Assembly (NCBI GenBank): GCA_002007465.1
Contig: LNAC01000009.1
Coordinates: 79,103-143,102 of the forward strand
Direction: 5' to 3'
DNA: 64,000 bases
Origin: Ailurus styani
Taxonomy: Eukaryota; Chordata; Mammalia; Carnivora; Ailuridae
Part shown: positions 21,930 through 32,594 of the stretch, one piece after another
Position numbering within the stretch: position 1 is the stretch's first letter
How the letters are laid out: every line of letters starts with the position of its first letter
Position numbers and translations under genes: made by a program
The notes under the pieces: generated by a model
The model's database searches: none
What the model saw: only the letters and a program-made list of their open reading frames with translations
What the model was told of the DNA's origin: nothing

Positions 21930-22134
21930 ACCGCTCCCTGGGCAGCGTATACTAAAGGCAGAGAAACTGCAATAGCGAATAACCCCCAAATCCGAGTGAC
22001 TCAATACAGTGAAGGTGTCTTTCTCCCTCACGTCACAGTCCAATGGAACTGATTGCAGAGGGGGAGACTGTGCTCCGGGGAGTCATCCGGGAACCCAGGC
22101 TCCCTCCAATGAGTGGCTCCACCGTCCCCCAGAG
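21930..22134 (-). mobile_element. MaLR (MLT1-type) LTR fragment, antisense
   Basis: 'caatagcgaataacccccaa', 'tgactcaatacagtgaaggt', 'ctccctcacgtcacagtcca' and 'ggaacccaggctccctccaa' match the antisense 3' half of an MLT1J/K-type LTR as remembered. Confidence 0.6.
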
Positions 22135-22345
22135 CAGGGGCCAGCAAGCTTCTTCTGGAAAGGGCTAAATAGTAAATACTTTAGCATTGCAGGCCATACA
22201 GTGACAGCTACTCGATTTTGCCACTGTGGTGTGAATGCAGACATGGACCACAATAGAAAAGAATGCGTGTGATCATGTTCCAGTAAAACTTTATTTATAA
22301 AAACAGATGGAGGGCTAGATTTGGCCCCTGGACCATAGCCTTCCC
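22135..22345 (+). mobile_element. Non-autonomous DNA transposon (hAT/MER type)
   Basis: 'gccagcaagcttcttctgga', 'gctaaatagtaaatacttta', 'gcaggccatacagtgacagc', 'tccagtaaaactttatttat' and 'gggctagatttggcccctgg' are the well-known words of one mammalian MITE family. The two ends are roughly inverted (ggccagcaa / tttggccc). I do not assign a family name with certainty. Confidence 0.8.
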
Positions 22346-22864
22346 ACCCTCATCTTAAAGCCTTAGAGATCCTCACTGGACCCTCCACATCTGATGAAGA
22401 CACCAGGAAAGATAAAGCCATGGGGGGATCATGCAGGAGGTTTAGGGGTGAGGCCAGGAAGTGGCATACTTTGCTTCCACCTATTGGCAGAACTCAGTGG
22501 CAGAGCCCCATCTCAGTGCAAGGTGGGGGTAGGAAATGTAGGTCTCCTATGTGTCCAGGAGAAACACAGGCTAGAAGAAGCTTTCAGTGGTCACCTGCTC
22601 CCCACTCCTTCCCCTGGTCCATGCTATAATCGCCCCCAGAGAGGAGGCCTTCCTCATCAGTCTTTGGAAGCTTTAATAACAAGAATGCTTTTCCAGCTTG
22701 CCCCTGAAAATGTTCTAGTTTGACCATAGAGGCCTGGGAGGGCTGGAGAGAGGGGTCCATCTGAGCGCCCCGACCCCAGGGGAAGCCATCAGCCTCTATC
22801 AGGTAGGATAAAATGATTACTGTGATCTGCTACCCTTGTGTTTAGAAGCTTACGTCATGATCAG
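22346..22864. other. Unique sequence
   Basis: No gene or clear repeat was recognised in this moderately GC-rich stretch. Confidence 0.3.
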
Positions 22865-23073
22865 CTTATTCATTCATCAGTTATTATGGGGTATGGGGCA
22901 GTGTTATCATAAGTGAGACCTGCTTGAACCCTGCCCTCATTCCCCCAAAAACCTGTGGTTTTTTTTAAGCTCCTTTATTGCCCCTCACATGAAGTAGGAG
23001 CCGGACTAAGGGCTTCACAGCCTTCTTAGATCATCTCCCCAAGAGCCCAGGGAGGAAGTCCATGATGGATCAT
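22865..23073 (-). mobile_element. L2/MIR fossils, antisense, split by a SINE
   Basis: 'ttattcattcatcagttatt' resembles an antisense L2 end. 'ccggactaagggcttcacag' and 'agcccagggaggaagtccat' resemble antisense MIR. The CAN SINE at 23090 interrupts the block. Confidence 0.5.
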
Positions 23074-23089
23074 AAAAATGGAGCTCAGG

Positions 23090-23273
23090 GGCGCCTGGGT
23101 GGCTCAGTGGGTTAAAGCCTCTGCCTTCGGCTCAAGTCATGATCTCAGGGTCCTGGGATTGAGGCCTGCATCAGGCTCTCTGATTAGCAGGGAGCCTGCT
23201 TCCTCCTCTCTGCCTGCCTCTCTGCCTACTTGTGATCTCTCTCTGTGTGTCAAATAAATAAATAAAATCTTTT
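23090..23273 (+). mobile_element. CAN SINE (mustelid-type), full length
   Basis: It runs from the tRNA-like head 'ggcgcctgggtggctcagtg' to the tail 'aataaataaataaaatcttt'. The 16-base TSD at 23074-23089 and 23274-23289 differs at one base (aaaaatggagctcagg versus aaaaatggtgctcagg). It is slightly older than the copies with perfect TSDs. Confidence 0.95.
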
Positions 23274-23289
23274 AAAAATGGTGCTCAGG

Positions 23290-23709
23290 CTTCACCCTCT
23301 CCCTGCACCCATATCGTTTGCCACGTGATTTGGCAGTTCTCCTCTTTCACCCTGGAATCCCCAAGAGGCTGCCTTTTGCCCAAAGGGATTTTAGCAACTG
23401 ATGCCCACAGAGCTCCAAAATCTCTCCTGTAACGGGGTCTGTGCTCACTCTGGCACTCTGCCATTGCACTCTAAACACGCATGGACTAGCCTGACGGAGA
23501 ATGAAAGCCACATAAGGCAGAACTGAGTCTCCCAAGCTGCCACAGCTGACAGCCCCCTGAGCCCCAGACATGAGTGAGCCCAGCCAAAGCCTGCAAGACC
23601 TGCGGCCCAGCAGCTGACTCCAGGGGTGTGAGAAATCAGTGCGTATTGTCGCATGCCACTGAGATTTGGGGGTTATTTGTCTTGCAGCATCACTGCAGCA
23701 GAAGATAAC
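23290..23709 (+). mobile_element. MaLR-type LTR, sense (3' end clear)
   Basis: The 3' end shows 'gtgcgtattgtcgcatgcca', 'ctgagatttgggggttattt' and 'gtcttgcagcatcactgcag', which is the typical MLT1 end. The 5' part up to the SINE is diverged and its start is uncertain. Confidence 0.65.
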
Positions 23710-23830
23710 TGATATGCTCCTGTTCTCTCCATTTTGAAGATGGGAAACTGAGGCTAGGAGACATTAGGGAATTTCCTCAAGGTCAGACAGTCAGTAAGTG
23801 GCAGAGCCTGTATTTGCCCCTGTATCTGTC
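23710..23830 (-). mobile_element. MIR SINE, antisense
   Basis: 'cattttgaagatgggaaact gaggctagga', 'cctcaaggtcagacagtcag' and 'taagtggcagagcctgtatt' are a clear antisense MIR. Confidence 0.85.
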
Positions 23831-23849
23831 TAAACGTTGCCCTTGCTGC

Positions 23850-23975
23850 TAGAGCACAAGCTCCGTGAAAGCCAAGGCCTCTAACGATTTAACAACTTTG
23901 TGACCCTCTCAATTATAAGGGTGTCTGCCACGTAGTAGGTGCCAAGATTTGTCCAGTGAGTGAACAAATTCTTCT
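23850..23975 (+). mobile_element. L2 LINE 3' end, sense
   Basis: 'ctagagcacaagctccgtga aag' and 'gtgtctgccacgtagtaggt gcc' are the sense L2 words for 'ctagaatgtaagctccatga' and 'ctggcacatagtaggtgc', followed by 'agtgagtgaac'. Confidence 0.75.
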
Positions 23976-24540
23976 TTTGAGTGGTAGCAACTAAGAGACC
24001 CTACTTGTTCTCAGGAAGCACATGAGGGCGTCGACTCTTCTGTAGCAGGGAGAGGAGGAAGCCACTGAACCAGCAATCAAAATCCCCCCATCAACAGGAG
24101 CCTGAAGTCAAGGCCAACACTAGGAATACATTAACACTCAGTCACGCACTCTGTTCTCTAGAAGGCCCATGGAAACCAGGGCACAATCAAAGAGTAAGGA
24201 GAGAAATATTCTTTAAAAAGCACTGGGCTTTTGACATGGTAACAGCCCCTTTAGGAAAGATGTAGGGAAGAGGGTGCAGGGTGTAGCTCATGGGGTAGGC
24301 TCAGAGCAGGGAGGTTGCTGCTTGGTACAAACCAGGATGCAACAACGTGAGGCCTAGGTAGTGCCCAGAGGGACATCTTGGAGGACAGTGGGGAAGAATC
24401 TTGATCAGGCTCTTCACAAGCATCCTCCTTGACCCTGTTCACCCCAACCTTGCAACTCCGGGGGCTCCCCAGAAAGCCCCTACTCTGTTCACCCTCAGCT
24501 CTGAGAGCAGAGGAAGCAACATTTTCTCATTGGCTGGGGT
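23976..24540. other. Unique sequence
   Basis: No gene or clear repeat was recognised. Composition is moderate and long ORFs are absent. Confidence 0.3.
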
Positions 24541-24541
24541 T

Positions 24542-24572
<31 letters not shown>

Positions 24573-24575
24573 GAG
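24541..24575. repeat. (CT)n(CA)n microsatellite
   Basis: Alternating CT followed by alternating CA. The second, artefactual copy after the N at 24684 is four CA units shorter, which suggests a length polymorphism. Confidence 0.9.
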
Positions 24576-24814
24576 GAAAATCGATCTCACTTATCTTATT
24601 TCCCCGTCATGCATCCACACTCCAATAACATTAAGAGTTCATCATGTTCCTGCTCCTGTTCCTTGTCACCATTGATATGTCTCNTCTCTCTCACACACAC
24701 ACAGAGGAAAATCGATCCCACTTATCTTATTTCCCCGTCATGCATCCACACCCCAATAACATTAAGAGTTCATCATGTTCCTGCTCCTGTTCCTTGTCAC
24801 CATTGATATGTCTC
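24541..24814. repeat. Direct duplication around single N (assembly join)
   Basis: The roughly 140 bases before the N at 24684 are repeated at 24685-24814. The two differ in CA-repeat length, at gatctc versus gatccc, and at actcc versus acccc. They are probably two alleles or two error-containing contig ends placed in series. Confidence 0.9.
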
Positions 24815-25224
24815 TAATTGGAAATAAAAATGCAGGAGTGCATAGACATGTATGTGCGCCCATCACCACACAAACACATACATGCACACACAGAAACCTG
24901 TCTTCATGGACCAGCTTGGCTCTCTGGATGGTCTAATGTTATCCAATAGCCTAACAAAGCAAAGCAGCCACCAGATAAGGCATGTCTGTGGTTCACTGTC
25001 TCTTGAAAACTCTAGAGATCCAGCCTCAAACATCCTTCTTTTCTCCCCTGGAGCCCCATACAGTTTTCAGAATATGCCAGAATATGTCTTTCTGAAAGCA
25101 TAGAAGCTCATGTCACCTATTGATTGGGCCCCCAGGAGAGAGGCAGGGCCAGGCCACTGAGTCCTTTTCTAATTCTTTCTCCAGAAGTTTTAATCACAGG
25201 CTGACAGCGTCAGCTTGCATTGTA
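24815..25224. other. Unique sequence
   Basis: No gene was recognised. A second short CA-rich stretch lies at about 24865-24895. Confidence 0.3.
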
Positions 25225-25320
25225 TTTTTGACTGTCTATCCCAGTACTCGCTGTAATGCATGATGCATGGCATGCAGTGGGTACTTAATAAATGTTTATA
25301 GAAATGAATGTAATTTCTAA
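25225..25320 (+). mobile_element. L2 LINE 3' terminus, sense
   Basis: 'gactgtctatcccagtactc' and 'gcagtgggtacttaataaatg tttatagaaatgaatg' are the sense L2 3' end. Confidence 0.7.
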
Positions 25321-25519
25321 GTGATGAGAATGTTCTTAGAAGGAGGGGGAAGATTGCAGCGCTCTCTGCTCCACCACAGTAAAAAAAAAAAAAAAACAAA
25401 AAACTTGCCATCTCTGATTCTTCTAGCACTGGTTCTTTTGCAAGTACAGTTCACCATAGCAAGCAGCAGAGCTGGGCCAGTTTCAGTGTGTGTTTCAGTT
25501 ATGGGTCATTGCTATGAAT

Positions 25520-25740
25520 CAGATAGACTGGCAGTTAAGAGCTGGACTCTTCAGCCAGACAGACCTTTGCTTGAACCCTAGCTCTGGTGTACGTATGGCT
25601 TCAGGCAGGTTACTCAATCCCGCTGAGCCTCCTATTATAAATGGTAATAATAATAGGGCCTGCTTCCAAGACTTATTGTGCTCCCAGTGAGATAAAGCAT
25701 GAAAAGGACCAACACGGCCCTGGCACGGCATTAGTGCTTC
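25520..25740 (+). mobile_element. MIR SINE, sense, near full length
   Basis: It contains 'ggcagttaagagctggactc', 'cttgaaccctagctctggtg', 'caggcaggttactcaatccc', 'tataaatggtaataataata' and 'ggccctggcacggcattagt'. This is one of the most complete MIRs in the window. Confidence 0.9.
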
Positions 25741-25859
25741 TTCATGGTGGCGGCGCTGCTGCTGATGTCCATGTTCATGCCTAGTCCAGGCTTGGCTCTG
25801 CTGAGCAGAGATGAGAAAAGGAAGAACCAGGTCCCCCGTGGGCCCACAGTTGGGTGGGG

Positions 25860-26070
25860 AGACAGAGAAGGCTCGTGAAGAACTAGAGAAGCACTGCTTG
25901 CTAAACTTGGCTCTAAGTTTGGTAGGAGGTTGGAGGAGTGAGAGGGAAGAGCAGGCTGAAGGGATCAAGAGAGGCTTCCTGGAGGAGAAGATACAGGGAT
26001 GGGCCTTGAAGCACGTGAGGGGTGGGTCAGATGATGAGGTGATGGCGGGGGGGCGGGGGGCAAAAGGCCT
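25860..26070 (-). mobile_element. L2 LINE fragment, antisense
   Basis: 'gagaggcttcctggaggaga', 'gatgggccttgaagcacgtg' and surrounding purine-rich words fit the antisense L2 3' region ('ggcttcctgaggaggtgaca'). Confidence 0.6.
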
Positions 26071-27039
26071 GGGACTAAAAGGAAGGGAATGTGTGCAATG
26101 CCTACAAAGAGCTGCTGGACAAGAGGAAGAGGTGTGAGCACAGATCATAGGTCTGCAGACATTTGGTGGGTTTGGCTTTCCCCCATAAAGGTGGCATCAG
26201 AAACACGGTGGGTGTGGGAGAGGTGCCCATGCTTCCCACTGAGGGAGTTACTGCCTGGTGACTGCAATAATGTGAAAACAAAAGTCTCTCCTTCCAGTAG
26301 TCTGGCAATGGTTGTGTCTGACCAGAAGCCTTTGTTTGGTGTCACGTCACACTCTTTGCCCCATTTCCACTGCTTCCTTTCTCCTGTGGCTCAGAATTCC
26401 TGAAAGAAGGTGGCCAGGATTCTGAGTGCAGGCAGATGTGAGACCGCTAGGCCTCCAGCCCGCGATTGTTGCTTCAGCACCACGGAGAGCGCCCCAGGCC
26501 GCCGTGCTGCAACTTTAGCCTCAAAAGGCCCATAATTTCCATGTTCCCGTAAAAACCCTCCTCTCCTCTGGGTATTGTGCACTGCTCCTCTGCTGTGTCC
26601 GCCCTCAGGTCTCCACTCCTGCCTATTTTTTTTTTTTGTACCTCATACTTCTTAAAGCCTAGTTCTGTCTTCCAAGAGGTCAGCTAATACATCTGCCTCA
26701 TTCACCCCATAAGCATTTCCTGGTGTCCTGTCTGTGCCAGGCTCTGTACTGACGCAACATCTAGGCTTATCTGCTGATGGGATTGGGGGCCAGTGAGGGC
26801 CTCTCTGGTATTAACTAGTGTGCACTTCCCTAAGATCTCCTGAGGCCCCTGGGTACTTCGCCAGAAGCACAACTTCAAAGAAGTGAATGCTGGGCACCAG
26901 TCAGAGGATAGTTACACCCTCCCAGTGCCCCATGAGTTATCAGTCAATGCAAAAAGAGCTGCTGTTGAGAGTGCACTGTTACTGCACCAGCCAATAAGGT
27001 AGGCACAGCTACACAGAAACTCTGTGCTGTCCTTGCAAG
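26071..27039. other. Unique sequence containing an RE1 site
   Basis: No gene was recognised. An RE1/NRSE motif lies at 26473-26493. 26627-26638 is a T homopolymer. 26690-26775 may be a weak antisense L2/MIR edge ('tgtctgtgccaggctctgta'). Confidence 0.4.
26473..26493 (+). promoter_or_regulatory. RE1/NRSE (REST-binding) motif
   Basis: The 21 bases read TTCAGCACC, then AC, then GGAGAGCGCC. The canonical RE1 is TTCAGCACC-NN-GGACAGCGCC, so 18 of the 19 fixed positions agree (G in place of C within GGACAG). REST/NRSF binds such sites to silence neuronal genes outside neurons. The site is in unique, non-repeat sequence. It suggests a neuronal or neuroendocrine gene in the surrounding locus; no such gene is visible in the window. 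Confidence 0.8.
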
Positions 27040-27185
27040 CCGGTACCCTGATTACCTACGCTTGACAAGTGTGCCCAGAGAGTTGGGGCCACTCTCCCCA
27101 TGCCACACAGCTGACAAGTAGCATAGCAGGATGGGACACCAGTTTCTGGCTCCGAAGTTCTACTCCTACCTCTCTTCCATCTTTC
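27040..27185 (-). mobile_element. MIR SINE, antisense
   Basis: 'ccatgccacacagctgacaa gtagcatagcaggatggg' and 'ctggctccgaagttctactc' follow the antisense MIR order. Confidence 0.75.
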
Positions 27186-27814
27186 TGAGAGCAACTTCAG
27201 ATGGTCCTGTTGGGTTGAAATGCCATTCTTATGGGTCAACAAATGGCTGAATATCAGAAATATCACCTTAATTTTTTTATCCACTGAGAAGGTCCCTCCC
27301 CCTGCCAGGTGTCTGCTTCCTCCCAAAGATTCCAGGCCACCGAGTTTGGCCAGCAGCAAACTTCCCCTCTGTGGACAGGCTGGGTAGAGCTTTTCCTCCA
27401 GGGCAACTGTCTGCTCAGAGGTGGCCCCACTGAACCAGCCAGACTGCATGACCCTTGCAGCAGCTAATGAACACAGGTCACAAAGAGAAAAGCAGCTTTG
27501 TGAAATAATCCTTGATCTGGGAGGCTGCCTGGCGTGAGCATGCAGCTTCATCAGAACGTTTCTGGAGGGGAATTAATCATGAAGCTCAGTGGCGTCGCCA
27601 GAGGTGGGAAGGGGTGAGGAAGGTGGTAGGGTTTGGGGGTAGGGAGGATATTCCATGTCAGCAATCAACGCTGGAAAGAGTTCTGTGAATATCAATGGTC
27701 CAAGCACGGTCTGGAGGCTGGGTGAGGACACCAGAAAGCCGGAAAGGCCAGGCTGAAAGAAATGTATGAATGAGAAATCACCTATCAGCCTTTGCAGCTG
27801 GAGAAAAGGATTGG
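27186..27814. other. Unique sequence
   Basis: No gene was recognised. A 180-codon minus-strand frame covering 27009-27551 overlaps the MIR and has no recognisable product. Confidence 0.3.
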
Positions 27815-27990
27815 TCACATTCATTCATTCATTCATTCAACTCTCTATTCAATCAGTCTGTGTTCACAGAGGTCCTCCATGTGCTGGCACTTGTGCTGCG
27901 GGCTGGTACTGGTACAACAGTGACAGGACAGGTGTGGCCATGCCTTCACGGACTTGCAGAGACACTCAGAATTAGGGGTTCTGGACCTAT
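27815..27990 (-). mobile_element. L2 LINE 3' end, antisense, with (ATTC)n
   Basis: 'cattcattcattcattcatt' begins the element, followed by 'ccatgtgctggcacttgtgc' and 'acaacagtgacaggacaggt', matching 'ctatgtgccaggcactgttc' and 'agcagtgaacaagacagac' of antisense L2. Confidence 0.75.
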
Positions 27991-28029
27991 TTCCAGCTTC
28001 CTGAGTTCCCCCTCATCTCCCCTGACCTC

Positions 28030-28265
28030 TACCGTGTAAGACCATTAATACTGAGCCTTTGCCACATCCCAGGCACAGTGCTGTGCTCTCAAAAAATCCT
28101 GACGGTATGTTGTGGAAGTGGGTGCTATTTTCTGATATTACAGGTAGGGGAATGAGGCTCAGAGGGCATACAGGACTCACCCAAGATCCCTGAGTCAGCA
28201 GGTGGTGATCTGGGTTTCAAACCCAGGCCAGTCTGAGTTCAGAGCTCACTCTCTTAGCCACTTCC
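28030..28265 (-). mobile_element. MIR SINE, antisense, near full length
   Basis: It contains 'gcctttgccacatcccaggc', 'acaggtaggggaatgaggct', 'tcacccaagatccctgagtc' and 'tgggtttcaaacccaggcca'. The order and spacing are complete. Confidence 0.9.
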
Positions 28266-28676
28266 ATTTTTCTAAGGGAACAAAACTTTTTCATGCTTTG
28301 CCCAGACTCCAATTCCCTCGGCCTCCACATCCCCCCATCCTCACTTCTGCAAGCTCACAGCCTTGATGGAAGGTCCTCTTGGCCCTCCTTAATCTTTCGT
28401 GTCCTCTCACTTGCTGTGAGGCTGGAGGATAATTAAGCAAAGCGAAAAGATTTAAAGGAAAACTGAAGGTCTTTGAAGACTCCGAGAGGAAACCTCTGAT
28501 GGCTAAGGATGTGGGAGTGCCTGCCCTGGCTGAACACCACGAAGGCAGCAGGAATAGCCTGATCCAGTCCTTGCTCTCACAGACCTGAAAGTCTCACCAA
28601 AAACACAGACATCCAACAGATAATGACAACCAATAACTGCTCATTTCCGGTTACGATGGATCCTGTGCAGACAGGC
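28266..28676. other. Unique sequence
   Basis: No gene or clear repeat was recognised. Confidence 0.3.
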
Positions 28677-29094
28677 TGGGAGTTGAGTAGGGTCCCCCAA
28701 AGTCTGTGTCCACCTGGAACTTCACGATGCAAAATTATTTGGCATCAGGGTCTTTGCAGATGTAATTAGGGTAAGCATCTGGAGATGAGACCATCCCAGA
28801 CCAGGGTGGGCCCTAAATCTGATGACAGTGTCTGGGGGGGCCGAGTAGGAGAGAGAGACACACACAGAGGAGAAGGTGATGGAGGACAGAGGCAGAGGCA
28901 GGAGGGAAGCATTACCAGCAGTCGTCAGAAGCTGGGAGAGCGGCACAGGATGGATTAGCTCTGAGTCCGCAATGGGAACCAACCCTGCCAGCACCTTGAT
29001 TTCGGACTGCTGGCCTCCAGAACTGGGGGAAATAAATTTCTGTTTTAAGCCATCCATTTCGTAGCAGTTTTTCATGGCTGCCTAAGGAAACTAA
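28677..29094 (+). mobile_element. MaLR (MLT1-type) LTR, sense, near full length
   Basis: It shows all main words in order: 'ggcatcagggtctttgcaga tgtaatta', 'gggtgggccctaaatctgat', 'ccagcaccttgatttcggac', 'ctggcctccagaactggggg', 'aaataaatttctgttttaag' and 'gctgcctaaggaaactaaga'. This is the best-preserved MaLR LTR of the window. Confidence 0.9.
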
Positions 29095-29260
29095 GACAAT
29101 GTCCGAGGCTCTGTCCTGATCTAGGGAGACAAGGACAGTCCCTTGAGGAAGCAACATCGGGTCAGAGCCCTGAAAGGTGTATAGGAGTGGGTAGGAGAGT
29201 GCGTTCCAGGCGGAAGGACCAGGTACAAGGGCCGAGAGGGCTGTGGCGCCCCTGGAACCA
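29095..29260 (-). mobile_element. L2 LINE fragment, antisense
   Basis: 'cgttccaggcggaaggacca ggtacaagggccgagagg' fits the antisense L2 words 'cattccaggcagagggaaca' and 'gtgcaaaggccctg'. Confidence 0.6.
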
Positions 29261-30394
29261 AGGAGGTGGTGCCACGGGCGTCTGGAGAAGTAGGCAGAGG
29301 AAACCCCCGGGGAGCATGGACTTCTTGCCGAGAGAAACAGGGTACTGCTTCGAGCTGGGAGCCCAACTCACCTCAGCCCCGTGGGATCCGAGCCGTGCTG
29401 CTCTCTGCCCTGCCACACGGGAGGTGCTGGGTGAATATCAGTTCGTGGGTTCTGGGCTGTGCGTGTGTTTGGGGACTCTCTGTAGTGTGCATGCCGCCTC
29501 CCAGGACACTGTATCCCACCTGCTCCCAAGTCCCGGCTCCTCCCTGCGAGGCGCCGCTTCATTTCGCCCTTCCAGACACATTGTCTGGACGCCCCCTCCC
29601 CATCCTTGCCCGCATCTTGGGTCCTTGGTCCATGTCAGACAAACCCCCCGGTTCCCGTCCCCGCCCCCACCAAATTCCTGTCCGCCACGTTCGTCGTGTT
29701 AACAGCGCGCTTGCTCTGCTTGGGTCATCCTCAGACTGAACAGAAATAGCATTGCCACGGAGCCATGTCAGACGTGCCCTAGGAATTCCGAGTCTCTGGC
29801 GACTTCATTAGCTCCAGCGCCTTGAGTCATTCGGGCTCCGGTGCTTTCTTGTCCTGAGCCCCTCCCTCCTGCAGAGGGGTCCTCATTAGCTGGGAAATAT
29901 GAACCACTTAGTAGTTCCATTAACTTGGTGCTTCTAACACGTTCCATCTCTGCCTTTCTTCCCCCTCTGCCCCTTCACCTGTGATTCTCTGCCTCTCCAC
30001 TCATTAGCCAGAGGCGCCTCGCGTCTCCCCACCCCTTCCTCCACGCGGTGTCAGGAGGCCAGCCCGGCCCACGGGGCCCCCCACGTCTCTGGGAGTTGCT
30101 GAAGTGGGCATCACGTGTGCTCTACACCTGTCTGCCGCTCCCCCTCGGCTCCTGCCCCTGCTATCTTCTTCTTCTGCCCACACCCCTGCCTGGGAGCCCC
30201 TCAGCCTTGCAGCCTCCCCCCCCCCGGAAGAACAGCAGGGTTCCTGCCGAGGAAGGTGCTCCTGGGGGCTTCCAGATCTCCCATCCCCAAGGGAACAAGA
30301 TGCTCCTCATGCCCCCTGACCCCACAGCAGCGTGGCTGGCTTGCCGCCTGCCCCAAAGGCCGCCTGCATGTGACACTACCGTGAAGTTTAGCAT
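29261..30394. other. Unique GC-rich sequence
   Basis: No gene was recognised. Several plus-strand frames up to 171 codons overlap in three phases and end in Pro/Ser/His-rich low-complexity products, so they are treated as chance. Confidence 0.35.
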
Positions 30395-30560
30395 GACGGA
30401 ACAGTGGGCCTAGGTCAGAAAGGCCTGGGTTTGCAGCTTGTTTCTGCCGCTCACGGGCTTGTGACCTCAAGCAGATCACTCCACACTTGGGACCTCAGTT
30501 TTGTCGTCTGTAAAATGGGGGTCCTGAGTCATCTCACTTCATTCTTACAACGGGGTGGGG
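30395..30560 (+). mobile_element. MIR SINE, sense
   Basis: 'aaggcctgggtttgcagctt', 'ctcacgggcttgtgacctca', 'gacctcagttttgtcgtctg taaaatggggg' and 'atctcacttcattcttacaa' match sense MIR. Confidence 0.85.
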
Positions 30561-31344
30561 GCTGTTGTTCCCTGCCATCCCATGGTATACGTGGGAAGGG
30601 GAGGGAGTTGTGGACATGGAGGGGGGAGCTTTCTGACTGGCATTTGAGCTGAGCTTCTGAGGGCCTGGAAGCTTCCATCAGGTGAGAAGCATTTGTGTCG
30701 GTTGGGGAGGGTTGGCAAGTCTGAGCATGGCGACCTGAGCGTTCCGTCCTCTGTGGCACATTTGTTGAGTTCCTGCTGGGTCCAGAGACCAGGGCTGCCG
30801 AAGGGCAAAGAAGCCGAAGGGAAGGGTGCCCCCTGGGGTTGTGTAACAGCAACCCCCACCCCCACCCCGGGGTTGTGCCTGGTGGGCACAGGGCAGACCA
30901 GCTCCTGACTCACGGTGAGCTGAGACTATGTGCAGGAAGGAGGTGGGCGAGTGGGGACTCAGCCGGGACTCGCAGCTCCCCCACACCCGCCTGTTCCCGG
31001 GAGGGGGGCCCCCTGGCATCCCTGCAGCCTCCCTGCCTCTCCCTGCAGAGATGGCTGTTCTTCCTGTGTTTGGACTGTGTCCCTGCGGATCAGGGAGGCA
31101 ACGAGCAAGCTTGCCCTCCCCTCACTTAGCTCAGGGCTCTGCGAGGCCAATTAAACCGTGTGCTAATCACCTACACAGGGGAGAACAGAACCAGGGTCGA
31201 TGGAAGCAAAACTATCTCTGTGCTCCATTGTGGAGAGGGGAGCTGTCACCCCAAATCCAGCTCACACGCTTGTGCAGAAACACAGGCAGCTGAGCCTCAC
31301 GGGGGTCATGGCATTGCTGCAGAGGGCGAGCAAGCAGCCAGCCA
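30561..31344. other. Unique GC-rich sequence
   Basis: No gene was recognised. 30750-30800 has a faint antisense L2 look ('catttgttgagttcctgctg'). A C-rich, G4-capable minus-strand stretch lies at about 30854-30872. Confidence 0.3.
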
Positions 31345-31600
31345 GCCAGCAAATACAGATGGGGGGTGCTCTTCTGTACTGGGCGTGGGGGACACAGCTC
31401 CGCCTCCCGGGGCTCTCGTCTAGTTGGGAAGGAAGGCGTCAATAAGTCAGAGAATCTTAGAAGGTGATTCGCCTCAGGGAGAAGACTAAAAAAGCAGGGC
31501 TGGGGGGTGGAGATCAGGAGTGTGGGGTGTTGTGGTGTTGGGGTTCTAGCAAAGTCTCAAAGGAGGCCAGGGAGCGGGCTGGAAGGATCCACAGGTGGGG
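31345..31600 (-). mobile_element. L2 LINE fragment, antisense
   Basis: 'ctgtactgggcgtgggggac acagc', 'ggggctctcgtctagttggg' and the purine-rich follow-on match antisense L2 ('ctaggcgctggggatacagc', 'ggagcttacattctagtggg'). Confidence 0.65.
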
Positions 31601-31734
31601 TAGCTCGATACAACAGAAAATGATTCTCCGTCCAGGGGCCCGGAGCCCCAAACCAAGGTGTGGGCAGGGTCCGTTCGTCCGGGAGGACCTGAAGAACGTT
31701 CTGATCCGGCCTCCTTCCCGGTTTCTGGCGGCTC

Positions 31735-31975
31735 CAGACACTGTGGTCTGTGGACTCATCACGCCAAACGCTGCGTCCACACCACGTGGCCTTCTCTGTG
31801 TTCCCGTGTCTCTGCTTCTTGGTCTAAGGGCGCTGGCCCCTGGATTTAGGGCCCGCTGGGATCCAGCGTGACCTCTCCTGAGCTAATTACATCTGCAAAG
31901 ACCCTATTTCCAAATAAGACCACATCCACGAGTTCTCGGGCGTTACCACCTGCACTTACATTTGGGGAAGAGGGA
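31735..31975 (-). mobile_element. MaLR (MLT1-type) LTR, antisense
   Basis: 'tgacctctcctgagctaatt acatctgcaaagaccctatttccaaataag' is the nearly unchanged antisense MaLR core. 'ccacatccacgagttctcgg' follows. Confidence 0.85.
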
Positions 31976-32369
31976 TGACAGTCCAGCACTCTCGTTTTCT
32001 TGAACGTGGCCTCTGCCTGACACTGGCCTTGGGCAAGCAGGTCACCCTGCCCATCAGGAGGCAATGAGGAGGATAACGAAATCCCCGTTCCCAGCGCCCT
32101 CCCTCTGGGGCAGGCCCTGCGCGACGCTGCCCATGTGGTCGCTCCGGGGGAGGCAGGACGTGGGTGCCCTGTTCCTGGGCCTGTAGAATTCGGGGGAGCC
32201 TGGCCTCCCCCCAACCCCGTGCCCTGGGGAACCCCTCAGTCAGCTGCAGCCTTGGTCCCAGGAGGACCCCTAGGCACGTTTCCACAAGGTGGGGGAATAG
32301 CCACCACCGTCACCTGGCTTGGTGGCACCAGGCAGCGCTGCGAGGAAGGGGCCAAGAGAGCCCAGCCCA
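31976..32369. other. Unique GC-rich sequence
   Basis: No gene or clear repeat was recognised. Confidence 0.3.
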
Positions 32370-32480
32370 CTGAGTGCATTATTCCACCAAATCCTCTCAT
32401 TCGCCCCAGTTAGGGGTCAAGGTTACCCCCATTCTGCAGAAGAGGCAGCCAAGGCGTCGAGCGGCAACACTGCACCGCTG
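32370..32480 (-). mobile_element. MIR SINE, antisense
   Basis: 'accaaatcctctcattcgcc' and 'acccccattctgcagaagag' are diverged antisense MIR words. Confidence 0.65.
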
Positions 32481-32594
32481 GTCGCACAGATGTATTGAAG
32501 GAACCCAGCTGGGGCCACTTCCTGCGAGGGGCCCCCGGTCCCCTGACCCCTACAAACCCCCCCAACCCCCCCGCCCTGGCCTGGTGCACAGGAG

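Noticed and set aside
24541..24814. True long tandem repeat or CRISPR-like repeat
   Set aside because: Only two copies separated by an N, no spacers, and vertebrate context. It is an unmerged contig overlap.
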